NCBI RefSeq assembly: GCF_014203365.1
Contig: NZ_JACHIS010000001.1
Coordinates: 1,798,001 to 1,862,000 of the forward strand
DNA from: Actinoalloteichus hymeniacidonis
GTDB taxonomy: Bacteria; Actinomycetota; Actinomycetes; Mycobacteriales; Pseudonocardiaceae
Reading direction: 5' to 3'
Length of the DNA: 64,000 nucleotides
The first letter of the stretch is position 1, and each line of letters starts with the position of its first letter. The translations under genes and the position numbers were made by a program. A model generated the notes under the pieces. The model was not told where the DNA came from, made no database searches, and saw nothing but the letters and a program-made list of their open reading frames with translations. This document shows, piece after piece, positions 1 through 9,708 of this stretch.

Positions 1-1331
1 CGGGCGTCCAGCGCCGAACGCAGCGGATCCAACCGCAGCGTGGCCGGTGCGGGGGACTGCGGACCGGGCATCCGAAGCTCGGAGAGCAGGGCCGCCACCG
101 TCGGGCCCAGGCCGGACTGCGGCGTGCCCGGCGCCAACATGCCGTTGCGCTTGCCCACCAGCACCTCGCCTGCGGCCCGCGCCACCACGCGGCCCCGCCC
201 CAACGGATCGGCCTGGGTCAGGACACTCTGGACGGCCTCCACGACCTCGCTGCGTCCCGGCGCGGGCAGCCCCCGCAACCGGGCGAGATCACCGGCCAAC
301 CGCAAGGCCTCCCGTGCCTCGCCGGGCCCGGCCGGATGGCCCAGTCCCCGGATCGCGGCGCAGATCCGCACGATCATCGAGGCGGCGACGGACTCCATCT
401 CGGTGGGATCGCAGCCCACCGCCCAGATCGCCTGCTGCCACTCGGGATCGCGGATGCCCGCCGGATACCCGGAACGCTCATCGAGCAACGCGAACCCGTA
501 GGGCACCAGCGCGGTGACGATCTTCGAGTCCGCCGGGACGGTCTTGACCGAGTCCTCGACCGAGCCCGTGAGCAGCGCGGCGGCGTGGAAGGAGCCGATC
601 ACTGCGGTGCAGCGCCGACCCGAGGCCTGGGCGATCGCCCGGCGCATCCACGCCTCACGCCGCAGATCGAACGGGTCGATTCCCCCATCCGCCGTGCCTA
701 CCGCGTCCTCCGAATTACCGAGCGCGGCCGACTTCGGATCGTGGCCCGCGTCGTCGAGGCCTGCCGGGACGTCGCCCGCCGCGTCGCGGCGCAGCGCCCA
801 ACCGACCAACAACGCCGCCCGTCGCACCGCCTCGGCCTGCTGCCCCGGCGCGGCCGCCTCGACCAGCCGATCCCACAGATCGTCGCCGTCCCGGCCGGTG
901 ATGGTGCCGCGCAGGGCATCGGTCAGCGGACTGGCACCCGAGGTGTGGTGGCCGCGGCGTTCGGCCTCGCGGGCCGCCAAGGGCAGATCGCAGGCCCGGA
1001 CCTCGACGCCGTGGGCGTGCGCCCATCGGATGGCGACCAGTTCCGGGGAGAAGTCCGCGAACGGGAAGAAGGCCAGGCTGCCGCCCGCACCCGAGGCCGC
1101 CGACAGCGCGACCGGCGCCAACAACTCCGGGTCGGCCAGATACGGCAACCAGTCGCCCATGTCCTCGGGCAACTCGACCAACAACACCTCGGGGTCGGCC
1201 GCCGCCAACAAGGCGGGCATCGCGGCGGCCAGCGCGGGGGAGTGGTGTCGGACGCCGATGAGGTGTGGCTCGCGGTGGTCGACCAGCTGATCGAGCACCG
1301 CGAGCTCGTCGTCACGAGTCGAGGACGTCAC
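1..1331 (-). CDS. DUF5682 family protein, C terminus beyond left edge
   Basis: An uninterrupted frame runs from a GTG at 1331 through the left edge, giving at least 443 residues with normal high-GC codon usage. The N-terminal part carries the DUF5682 hallmarks GVRHHSPA (about residues 25-32), VELPEDMGDW, and FFPFADFSPELVAIRWAH followed by a DLP motif. Residues just before the edge read TLRLDPLRSALDA. The GTG overlaps the last 20 bases of the MoxR ATPase gene, so the two are translationally coupled. DUF5682 proteins are commonly encoded beside MoxR ATPases and VWA proteins; their biochemical activity is not established to my knowledge. A VWA-domain gene beyond position 1 would be expected. Family assignment is by motif memory, not a profile search. 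Confidence 0.82.
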   Translation of the reverse strand, partial: MTSSTRDDELAVLDQLVDHREPHLIGVRHHSPALAAAMPALLAAADPEVLLVELPEDMGDWLPYLADPELLAPVALSAASGAGGSLAFFPFADFSPELVAIRWAHAHGVEVRACDLPLAAREAERRGHHTSGASPLTDALRGTITGRDGDDLWDRLVEAAAPGQQAEAVRRAALLVGWALRRDAAGDVPAGLDDAGHDPKSAALGNSEDAVGTADGGIDPFDLRREAWMRRAIAQASGRRCTAVIGSFHAAALLTGSVEDSVKTVPADSKIVTALVPYGFALLDERSGYPAGIRDPEWQQAIWAVGCDPTEMESVAASMIVRICAAIRGLGHPAGPGEAREALRLAGDLARLRGLPAPGRSEVVEAVQSVLTQADPLGRGRVVARAAGEVLVGKRNGMLAPGTPQSGLGPTVAALLSELRMPGPQSPAPATLRLDPLRSALDA

Positions 1332-2466
1332 GGAGTTCCCACAATCGCCGCCAGGTGTGCGCACCGGACTCGGCTCGACGCCGAACCGCGCCGTCCCAAT
1401 AGCTCAGCAGCCGGGCCGCATCGCCGGGATCATCCTTGCGGACCACACCCAGCAGGTGTCCGGGCAGCAGCGCCAGCGGATCGCGGTCGCCGGGGAAGTA
1501 GGCGCCTGCCAGTCCCAGCGAACTGGCCACCGACACCGCCTCGGCGGTGCTCATCACCGTGGACGGCCGCTCGACCGCCCAACCCTCCTCGGAGATGCCG
1601 TTGCGCAGGTCGCGGAATGCGGTGACCAGCGCCTCCAACACCACGTCGTCGATGGCGAACGGCGCGTTCACCCGCTCCAGCGCGTTCGTCGCCTGGCGTC
1701 GCACCAGGTCCGTCTCGGCGGCCAGGTCGCCGATCGGGCCCACCGCCTCGAAGTTGAACCGTCGTTTCAACGCCGCCGACATCTCCGACACGCCCCGGTC
1801 CCGCAGGTTCGCGGTGGCGATCACGGTGAAGCCGGGTGCGGCGTGCACGGTGGCGTCCTCGGTGCCGGACAACTCGGGGACCGAGATCCGCCGGTCCGAC
1901 AGGATCGACACCAGCGCGTCCTGCACCTCGGGCAGGCAGCGGGTGACCTCCTCGACCCGCACCACGCCGCCGCCCCGCATCGCGCTGAGCACCGGAGACG
2001 GCACCAGGGCCCGAGGGCTGGGGCCCTCCGCCAGCAGCAACGCGTAGTTCCAGCCGTAGCGCAGCTGGTCCTCGGTGGTGCCCGCGGTGCCCTGCACCGT
2101 CAACGCACTGCTGCCGGACACGGCCGCGGCCAACAACTCCGAGAGCATCGACTTCGCGGTGCCCGGTTCGCCGACCAATAACAGGCCGCGTTCCCCGGCC
2201 AGCGTCACCACGGACCGTTCCACCAGGGCACGTTCCCCGACGAACTTCGCGCTGATCACCATTCGCGCGGGTACCCCGTCGACCTTGCGGCCCTTGGGCA
2301 AGGCCAGGGATTCGCCGCCGCTGCCGGTCACGAACAGCACCACGGCACGCGGCGTGAGCCGCCAGCCGGGTGGTCGGATCCCGTCGTCGTAGGCGGCGAG
2401 GAAGGCCAACTCCTCGCGATAGGCATTCTCGGCAGGTTCGACCTGCCTGGGTGCGGCGGTGGTCAC
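1312..2466 (-). CDS. MoxR-type AAA+ ATPase
   Basis: A 384-aa AAA+ ATPase of the MoxR/RavA group, expected to remodel or activate a partner protein using ATP. It shows Walker A GEPGTAKS (about residues 102-109), a Walker B-type segment VVRVEEVTRCLPEVQ where a conserved acidic pair is embedded in VEEV, a sensor 1 region FTVIATANLRDRGV, and the arginine-rich LKRRFNFE. The GTG start at 2466 overlaps the stop of the preceding gene by 4 bases (GTGA), and its end overlaps the DUF5682 start. No membrane segment or signal peptide is seen. In known MoxR systems the ATPase acts with VWA-domain cofactors; here the neighbours on the 5' side are giant paralogues of unknown function. Confidence 0.88.
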   Translation of the reverse strand: MTTAAPRQVEPAENAYREELAFLAAYDDGIRPPGWRLTPRAVVLFVTGSGGESLALPKGRKVDGVPARMVISAKFVGERALVERSVVTLAGERGLLLVGEPGTAKSMLSELLAAAVSGSSALTVQGTAGTTEDQLRYGWNYALLLAEGPSPRALVPSPVLSAMRGGGVVRVEEVTRCLPEVQDALVSILSDRRISVPELSGTEDATVHAAPGFTVIATANLRDRGVSEMSAALKRRFNFEAVGPIGDLAAETDLVRRQATNALERVNAPFAIDDVVLEALVTAFRDLRNGISEEGWAVERPSTVMSTAEAVSVASSLGLAGAYFPGDRDPLALLPGHLLGVVRKDDPGDAARLLSYWDGAVRRRAESGAHTWRRLWELRDVLDS

Positions 2467-4765
2467 CGTCGTCCTCCGGTCTCGAGTTCTTCATAAGCGG
2501 GCGCATCGCCGTCGAGGACCCGCTGCCAGGCACGGGCGAACAGATCGGCGACGGGTTCATGCGCGGTGATCACGACGTCCGGTGTGGTGTCGAAGCCGAA
2601 CATCGATGTCTTCCATGCCTCCCGGGGCAGGTGCGGGCGCGCGAGAACGCGCCAGCCGCCGGGGAGGAAGAGCGAGCGGCCCGCCCGGCTGCGTTTCGCC
2701 GTGACGACCAGCTCGGTCTCGGCGAGCGCTGCCCGGGCCTTGCGCATCCGGACGGGGTGAACCGCTGATCCGGCGCGTTGCTCCAATAGGCCACGGCGCC
2801 GTGGTAGGTGCGCCAACCCACCAACAGGACCCCGTCGAACCACCGCGCGATCGGCGGGGAGAACGACCACCGTTCCTGTTCGTCGAGACTGCACACCGCA
2901 GTGTGCTCGGCGAGGATTCCGTCCGGGCCGACGACGATGAACCGCGCGCCTCGGCGCAGCACCAGCGCGGGCCAGCCCTCGCCGCAGACCGTCGTCTCAT
3001 CCCGGCCGCCTGCGTCCGTGGCGCCGAGGCGGGCGACCGCTTCCTCCAACGCGGGCCACCCGAGTTCATCGAGCAGACCTCCGCGCAGACCTCCGCGCAG
3101 GCCGGCGTGCACGTCGGCGGCGATATCGGTGGCGGCGATCGCCTCGGCCGCCTCCGGCACGTCGATGAACACCTCCGGTGCCCGAAGCCACGCCATCGAA
3201 CTCAGCCACTGCCCCTGTGCGGGCAGGCCTGCGACGCCCTCCCGCTCCGACTCCGCCCTGATCCAGGCGCGTAGCGCGAGCCGCAGTCCGGGAACGGCCG
3301 CCACCGAGTGCAGTGCTTCCGGAACGACGAGGCCGTCGCGGGTACGGGTGCGTAGATAGGACCGCAGCCCGGAGACGAGCGCCGGGCGGAATCGATCGGA
3401 CCGTGCCAACGCCAGCAGATCGCGTTCGCCCGGTGTCTCGTCCTGCCACCACCGATAGACATCGATGTCGGGCACATGATCGGCGTCGACGACGACCGGA
3501 ACCCCGCGCGCCACCAGCAGATCCAGGACATCCGTCTCCATCGGATGCTCTGCGCCGTGGCTTCGCACGGGCACCCCGTCGCCGACGAGTCGGTCGGACA
3601 TCGACTCGACCAGGCCCAACAGCGTCGCGGAACGCGGTACATCGCTATCGCGCCTCGACCGTTGCTTGATCCGGCACGCGAGCATGGCCGACAACCAATC
3701 GGCGGGCCCGAGCGCCTCGGGAGCCGTCGTCGTAGGCGGTCCGGTCAGCAGCACATCGGCCTGACAGCCGTGCAGGATGCCGAGCCAGACCCCGGGGATG
3801 GCCGCGCCATCGGGAACGAACGACAGCAGCAGTCCCCGGATCGTCTCGTCCCTGCCGCCCAGCTCGGTGAGCGATAGGCGATAGCTCGCCCAGAAACCCG
3901 CCGGAGCCTGCTTGATCGGCGGACACGGTAGGAGGGCGCGCAGCAGCCGTTCGTCCTCCACCGCGAGATCACGACCGGCCGCCTTCGCGAGTCGCCGCAG
4001 GTCCTCCGGCATGCCGGCATAGGGCGGCAGGCCGCCCCGCGTTCGCTGCACACAGAGCTCGAAGAAGAACTCGTAGTCGGGCCCCGCATCCTTGCGTTTC
4101 GCGAGCCGCTTGCCGAGTGTGGTGAACGCCTTCGCGGTCAGCGCGCCCGCGAAGGCGAACTCGAGGAAGACCTCCCGCGTGCGGTCGGGGTCGATGTCGA
4201 GATCGTGGACGTCCTCGGCCTCGCGGGCCCTGTTGAACATCGCCGCCGCATAGCCATCGTTGCCATGCCGCAGGAATGCCCGCGCGGCCTGTTCGTAGAA
4301 GGTGGGCAGGAAGTGCGGTGCGGAGCGGCCGAGCTGATCGGCCAGGGCGAGGTAGCCGTTCTTCGCCACACCGGCCCGGTATTCGGCCAACCGGGCGAGC
4401 CGTTCGAGGTCCTTGACGAGTTCGAGGGCGTGGTGGCCGTTGGTCGGGTCGTTGATCAGTGCCCAGGCCGGAAAACCGACGGCACTGCGGGGGGCGGTGC
4501 CGACGTCGATGGTGCTCGATGGCGCCGCGAAGCCGAGGTATTCGCAGGCGAGGTCCTCGGCAGGCCCGAGTTCGCCGGGGACCAGCCGGACGATGCTGCC
4601 CTCCGGCAGCCCCGGATGGGTGTAGCGGCGTGCGGTGAGGGCGGTGCAGCCTCGGCGGGCGCCGGGCGCGCCGGGCAGGATCTGCCCGGCGCGCAATCCG
4701 GCTGAGACATCCGCCGCTTCGGCGGAGGGCCGATGGCTCGACACCGCTGGGGGTGCCTGTGTCAT
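2463..4765 (-). pseudogene. third giant paralogue, internally deleted and frameshifted
   Basis: The ATG at 4765 overlaps the stop of the upstream paralogue (ATGA). Residues 1 to about 660 align by eye with the two full-length copies: AGQILPG, LTARRYTHPGLPEG, GFPAWALINDPTNGHHALEL, HFLPTFYEQAARAFL, RGGLPPYAGMPEDLRRLAKA, ICGEGWPALVLRRG-like. After AYWSNAPDQRF (near 2760) the frame enters unrelated sequence and stops at 2570, giving 731 aa. In another frame, 2463-2760 encodes the normal C terminus of the family: RMRKARAALAETELV, AGRSLFLPGGW, LFARAWQRVLDGDAPAYEELE. Relative to copy two, about 2.7 kb (roughly 900 codons) is missing, and the join does not keep frame: the span of 2303 bases is not a multiple of three. 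A functional truncated product or an assembly error cannot be excluded. Confidence 0.8.
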
Positions 4766-7700
4766 CGGCGTTTCCCGGTCTGGAGTTCCTCGTAGGCGGG
4801 CGCATCGCCGTCGAGGACCCGCTGCCAGGCGCGGGCGAACAGATCGGCCACGGGTTCCTCCGGCACGACCGTCCCGGTCGTGTCGTACAGCGCGGACTTC
4901 CAGGTCTCCAAGGGCAGCCTCGGGGATTTGAAATCCAGCCAACCGCCGGGCAGGAACAGGCTTCGGCCAGCCCTGGCACGTTTGGCGGTGACGACCAGAT
5001 CGGTCTCGGCGAGGGCCGCGCGTGCCTTGCGGAGCCGGGCGGGTTTCCACCCGGTCCACTTGGCGGTGTCGGCATCGGTGGGATCCGGCAGGGCCAGCAG
5101 CTGTAGGTACAGCGCTGCCGCGTCCTCGGGCAGACCGAATCGGGTGGCGACCTCGGTCACCAGCTGCGGGACCGACACGTTCGGATCCTGGGCGTAGGCG
5201 GCCGGATCGGTGTCCTCGGTGTGGCTGCCCGCGCAGGCTGCTTCCAGCCGCTCATCGTGCAGGATGTTCAGCTGATGCACGTGGATGCGACCGACGAAGC
5301 CTTCGAGGATGGCGGCGAACAGTTCGCGGTCCGCCGGTTCGACCAGGCCGGGTCGGACCGCTATTCGGCAGTGCCTGCTGCCGTTGAACGCCAACGTCAT
5401 CCACGGCCTAGGCTCTGCGGTCGCGTCACCCTGGGTGTTGGTCCCCGTGGGCGTCACTTCGTCACCGAGCAGGGGCGCAAGGCGCTCCAGCTCGACCCAA
5501 TATCCGACGAGGCTGAACTCGGGGCGGCTGACCCGCTCCCGCGCGGCGGCCAGCGACGCCGACAACTGCGACCGCAACGGTGAGCCGACCGGCAGCCGGT
5601 AGGCCAACCACGGCAACACCGTGGCCAGCGCCTGCAACGTGCTAGGTGTGAAACTCGATCGTCCGTTCTGGGCATCGGACTGCTCCGCTTCTGCGGCGAG
5701 CCACGGCGTGGTCGCCGGGTTGGTGACGCCGGAGATCCATTCACCCGTATCGCGCAGGGACAACCGCTTGGCCGCCTCCACCAGCACGTCCTCCGGTACC
5801 GGGTGACGGATGCCGAATTTCGCTCCCCATACCGCCGCGATCGCGTCCACCGCGGGCCCGACGGTCCATAGCTCGGCGGGATCGGCGGGCACGGCCGCCC
5901 CCAGCAGCTCGCGCCGCAGCGTGTCGTTGAGATAGCGGAACCGTTCCCGGACCGATTTCGCCTGTGCAGCCGAGACACCCAGTTGTTTGCGCAGGTCGGT
6001 GTCGAGATAGTTCGCTTCCCACGAATTGATGGAGGGCATTCCCGCCAACAGGATGGCGGCCTCGGCAATCCCCATCCCGGTGCGCTCGACCAACTGTTGC
6101 ACCGCTTCGGGCCGCCAGGAGGCGGGGCCCCGCTCGATGATGAGATCCAGCATGTGACGCAAGCGGGTGCCATCCGGCGGCGTACCCCACGGCGTGACCG
6201 ATTCGAGCTGCCAGCCCTCCGCCAGCGCGAACGACCCGGGTGTGCGGGCGTATTGCAGACTGGTCAACTGGTAGCGCTGGGTGCTTCGGTGGTATGTCCG
6301 GTTGCGTTCGAGGGTGACGAGGAAACCCTCGGGCGTCGGCACGACCCGGAGTTCCGATTCGTCGGCGCCCTCCGGCGCGGTCACCGTGACGATGCGCCAC
6401 CGTCCGGAACCATCGGTGATGCTGCTGTCTGCGAGGGTGCGCAGCAGGAACACGAGTGCGTCGCGCTGGTAGGGCGGCGTGAACTCCGAGGCAGCCCGAT
6501 AGACGAGCGTCTCCAGGTGAGGCAGCCAGCGGACCCAGTTCATGATCCCCGGGGCGATCAGACTCTTGCTACGGGGAGCCGATTCCGCAGCGGTCGCGTC
6601 GAGGGTGGCGAGGAACTTGGGCAGCACGGTGGGTTGGTTCCGGTTTCCTCGGCGATGGTGGTCCGAGGAATGCCGGAACCAGTCGAGCGCGGTCTGAATA
6701 TCGGCCGCCGACATCATCGCGTCATCCGCCGAGGACGCTTCGAGGGTCGCGTCGAAATCACGGGCCTGCTTGGCGATGCTCGTGAAGGCGAGATAGGACC
6801 GCGACAAGTCGGCCGCCTGCCGCACCGAGGTGCTGATTCCGGCCACCAGACCGGGATGCGTGATGGCGGGTAGTGCGGAGGTGACCAGATCGGTGATCAG
6901 CGTGCTCAGCCTGCGGCCCGCCTCGGCGGCGGCGGTACCGTCCTGGACGACCCCGGCCTCGTCGGCGGCCTGGGCCAGCCGCGCGAGTTCCTCGTCGTGC
7001 CGATCCAGCTCGTCTCTCACCCGCCGGAGCAGCTCGTCCACCACCGCGCGGTCCAGCGTGCGTAAGGCCAGCGAGCCCGCCTCGTCGCGGGGAACCAGTA
7101 GATGCCACCAATCCAACGGCGGTACCAGCGCAGTGCCGGGAGCCGTGTGCGGGTGGTTGCTTCCCACGGAGACCTGGCCGACGGAGGAGCCGTGGGCATT
7201 GTGCAGCCCTACGAGCCGGGGCGGATTGGCCGCCGTCACGGTCAGCGCCCCGCCGTGCGGCAGCTGCAACTGCGCCACCGGAGCGTTGTGTCGACCGGCC
7301 AGGCGGACGCGCCTGCCATCGATGCCCTCGCCCAGCCAGGAGCCGTCGGTTTCCTTCCGGACCCGCCAGCCGTGCAGTCCGCCTGCCTCGCCCAACGGGC
7401 TGTTGAGCGTCTCGGGGACCGAGGGCCGCAGATCGCAATAGGCGTAGGAGAGGGCGGTGTCCTCGGCGGCGAAGTCCTCGATGAACGCGGGAACGCTGCT
7501 GCGGCCACGTTCCCCGGTCGCCGCGTCGACCTCGAACCAGCGCTGGGAGCGGCTGAGCCGGCCACTCCACAGGGCGCTGCCGTCACTGCGGGCATCCCAG
7601 AATCGCGGGATCGAGGTGTCGCCGGGCCGGACCGCGCGATCTCCGCTGAATCGGGACCCATCGGATAAAGCGATCGACGGCACCGGGATGTCGTATCGGC

Positions 7701-9708
7701 TGTAGCTGGTGTTCTTGGCGACCTCGAACACGGTCTCCGGCGCATCACTCCAGTAGGCGAGCTCGGCGTCGTCGGTCTGCCAGCGCACCAGCAGGACCCC
7801 GTCGAACCATGCCGCCGATGGGTGGAACCGCCAGTGCCGGCGGGCCTCCTTCGGGATCCGCGAGAGGTGTTCGAACAGGATGCCCTCGGGGCCGACGACG
7901 AGGAACATCTCACCCCGGCGCAGCACCAGCGCGGGCCAGCCCTCGCCGCAGATCTCCAACTCGTCGTTGCTGGACCAGTTCGGGCCGGACAGCCGCTCGA
8001 CCGCCGCTTCGAGCGCGGGCCATGCCATCTCGTCGAACACACCGCTGCGTAAGGAGTCATGCAACGCGGCGCCCACGTCGACCGCACTCAAGATCGTCGC
8101 CGCCTCGGGCACGTCGGAGAACGCCCCCGGCGAACGCAGCACCTGGAGCGCGTTGAGCTGGTCTCGCAGATCGGGCAGGCTCGTCGGCTCGATCGCCGTC
8201 ACCCGGAAGGTGATCCAGTTCCGCAATGCCTGGCGCAGGCCGGGAACGGCGAGAACCTCGCGCGTGGCGGCGGCGGAGATGGTTCCCGCATCGGTGTTGT
8301 GGCGGGCATGAGCGACGATGCCCTCGCCGAGGGCCATGGTGTATGGAGCGGATTTCCCGAGCGCGGCGAGATCACGACGTCCTGGCTGCGTGTCGCGGAG
8401 CCATTCCTCGACCCACAACTGTCTGGCCGACTGGTGCGACTCGCTGAGGGGCACGCGGGAGGCCACCAACAGATCCTGTAGGTCCAGCTCGCCGCGTAGC
8501 CAGGGCGGCAGCTCGACCGGGACGTCGTCGGCGGTCAGCCGTTCGACCATCGTCTCGACCAACTGCAGCAATGCCTGGGATCGAGGCGACCGCGCGCGCT
8601 TGTCCCGGGTCGCCAGTAATGCGGACAACCAGCGAGCAGGCAGGCCGATGTCCGTTTCATCGGCGGATCGGGGCTCGGTGAGCAACGTGCTGGCGCCGCT
8701 CTCGGTCAGGATTTCGAGCCACAGCTCGATGACCTCGTGCACGCCTGCGGTCGCCGGGAAGACCGCCAGCAGCTGTCGCCGGATGGACTCGTCGCGCCGA
8801 GCCAGTGTGATCAGCGAGCTGCGGTAGGACCTCCAGAATGCGAGCGATGCCTGGGTGATCGACGGACTGTCCAGCACGCCCCGCAGCAGTCGTTCGTCCT
8901 CGGCGGCCAGGTCACGCTTCGCAGCCTTGGCGAGCCGACGAAGATCCTCCGGCATGCCGGTGTAGGGCGGCAGCCCGCCCCGGGTTCGTTCGACGCACAG
9001 CGTGTGGAACAGCTCGTAGCCCGCGTCAGCGTCGCCCCGCTTGATCAGCTGCTTGCTGTAGGCCGAGAGCGCCTTGGCGGTCAGCGCGCCCGCGAAGGCG
9101 AATTCGAGGAAGACCTCGCGGGTGCGTTCGGGGTCGATGTCGAGGTTGTGCACGTCCTCGGCCTCGCGTGCCTTGCCGAACATCGACGCCGCGTAGGTGT
9201 CGTTGCCGTGAGTCAGGAAGATCCGGCCTGCCTGCTCGTAGAAGGTCGGCAGGAAGTGCGGGGCGGTGCGGCCGAGCATCTTGCCCAGGTTGGTGAAGCC
9301 GTCCTTGGCGTTGCCCGCCTTGGACCTCGCGGTGCGAGCGAGCCGTTCGATGTCCTTCACCAGGTTGAGCGCGTGGTGGCCGTTGGCCGGATCGTTGACC
9401 AGCGCCCACGCCGGGAAACCGAGGGCACTGCGTTTGCTCGTCCCGACCTCGGTGGTCGACACGGGTGCCTCGAAGCCGAGGAACTCGCAGGTGAGGTCCT
9501 CGGCTTGGCCGAGGGTCTGCGGTACCAGCCGGACCACGGGGCGGTCGCCGAGACCGGGATGGGTGTATCGGCGGGCGGTGAGGACGTCGCGGTCGTCGCC
9601 CGCGTGGTCGTCGCCGGGCAGGATCTGGCCTGCGGCCAGCCGCGCCGCGATCGTCGCCGGGTCGTTGTGGCGGTCGTGTGAGTGGTGCGGTGGCGTTGGC
9701 GCGGTCAC
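4762..9708 (-). CDS. giant conserved protein, paralogue 2 (1648 aa)
   Basis: Function unknown. The GTG at 9708 (VTAPTPPHHSH) overlaps the stop of paralogue 1 by 4 bases, so I prefer it to upstream in-frame starts. The N-terminal third carries AGQILPGDD, LTARRYTHPGLGD, GFPAWALVNDPANGHHALNL and a helical region with HFLPTFYEQAGRIFLTHGND and MFGKAREAEDVH, which looks repeat-helical (TPR-like). The centre (about residues 600-800) has WPALVLRRGEMFLVVGPEGI, WFDGVLLVRWQ and HGWRVRKETDGSWLGEGIDG, suggesting beta-rich segments. The last 100 residues have ARLRKARAALAETDLVVTAK, RSLFLPGGW and LFARAWQRVLDGD. There is no signal peptide, membrane helix or recognised catalytic motif. It lies in the MoxR operon and may be a substrate or scaffold of that ATPase; that is inference. 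Confidence 0.85.
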   Translation of the reverse strand: MTAPTPPHHSHDRHNDPATIAARLAAGQILPGDDHAGDDRDVLTARRYTHPGLGDRPVVRLVPQTLGQAEDLTCEFLGFEAPVSTTEVGTSKRSALGFPAWALVNDPANGHHALNLVKDIERLARTARSKAGNAKDGFTNLGKMLGRTAPHFLPTFYEQAGRIFLTHGNDTYAASMFGKAREAEDVHNLDIDPERTREVFLEFAFAGALTAKALSAYSKQLIKRGDADAGYELFHTLCVERTRGGLPPYTGMPEDLRRLAKAAKRDLAAEDERLLRGVLDSPSITQASLAFWRSYRSSLITLARRDESIRRQLLAVFPATAGVHEVIELWLEILTESGASTLLTEPRSADETDIGLPARWLSALLATRDKRARSPRSQALLQLVETMVERLTADDVPVELPPWLRGELDLQDLLVASRVPLSESHQSARQLWVEEWLRDTQPGRRDLAALGKSAPYTMALGEGIVAHARHNTDAGTISAAATREVLAVPGLRQALRNWITFRVTAIEPTSLPDLRDQLNALQVLRSPGAFSDVPEAATILSAVDVGAALHDSLRSGVFDEMAWPALEAAVERLSGPNWSSNDELEICGEGWPALVLRRGEMFLVVGPEGILFEHLSRIPKEARRHWRFHPSAAWFDGVLLVRWQTDDAELAYWSDAPETVFEVAKNTSYSRYDIPVPSIALSDGSRFSGDRAVRPGDTSIPRFWDARSDGSALWSGRLSRSQRWFEVDAATGERGRSSVPAFIEDFAAEDTALSYAYCDLRPSVPETLNSPLGEAGGLHGWRVRKETDGSWLGEGIDGRRVRLAGRHNAPVAQLQLPHGGALTVTAANPPRLVGLHNAHGSSVGQVSVGSNHPHTAPGTALVPPLDWWHLLVPRDEAGSLALRTLDRAVVDELLRRVRDELDRHDEELARLAQAADEAGVVQDGTAAAEAGRRLSTLITDLVTSALPAITHPGLVAGISTSVRQAADLSRSYLAFTSIAKQARDFDATLEASSADDAMMSAADIQTALDWFRHSSDHHRRGNRNQPTVLPKFLATLDATAAESAPRSKSLIAPGIMNWVRWLPHLETLVYRAASEFTPPYQRDALVFLLRTLADSSITDGSGRWRIVTVTAPEGADESELRVVPTPEGFLVTLERNRTYHRSTQRYQLTSLQYARTPGSFALAEGWQLESVTPWGTPPDGTRLRHMLDLIIERGPASWRPEAVQQLVERTGMGIAEAAILLAGMPSINSWEANYLDTDLRKQLGVSAAQAKSVRERFRYLNDTLRRELLGAAVPADPAELWTVGPAVDAIAAVWGAKFGIRHPVPEDVLVEAAKRLSLRDTGEWISGVTNPATTPWLAAEAEQSDAQNGRSSFTPSTLQALATVLPWLAYRLPVGSPLRSQLSASLAAARERVSRPEFSLVGYWVELERLAPLLGDEVTPTGTNTQGDATAEPRPWMTLAFNGSRHCRIAVRPGLVEPADRELFAAILEGFVGRIHVHQLNILHDERLEAACAGSHTEDTDPAAYAQDPNVSVPQLVTEVATRFGLPEDAAALYLQLLALPDPTDADTAKWTGWKPARLRKARAALAETDLVVTAKRARAGRSLFLPGGWLDFKSPRLPLETWKSALYDTTGTVVPEEPVADLFARAWQRVLDGDAPAYEELQTGKRR

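Noticed and set aside
336-1625. Long plus-strand open frame of about 430 codons
   Set aside because: Antisense to the DUF5682 and MoxR genes; composition is Arg/Gly/Gln-rich as expected for a shadow of GC-rich coding DNA.
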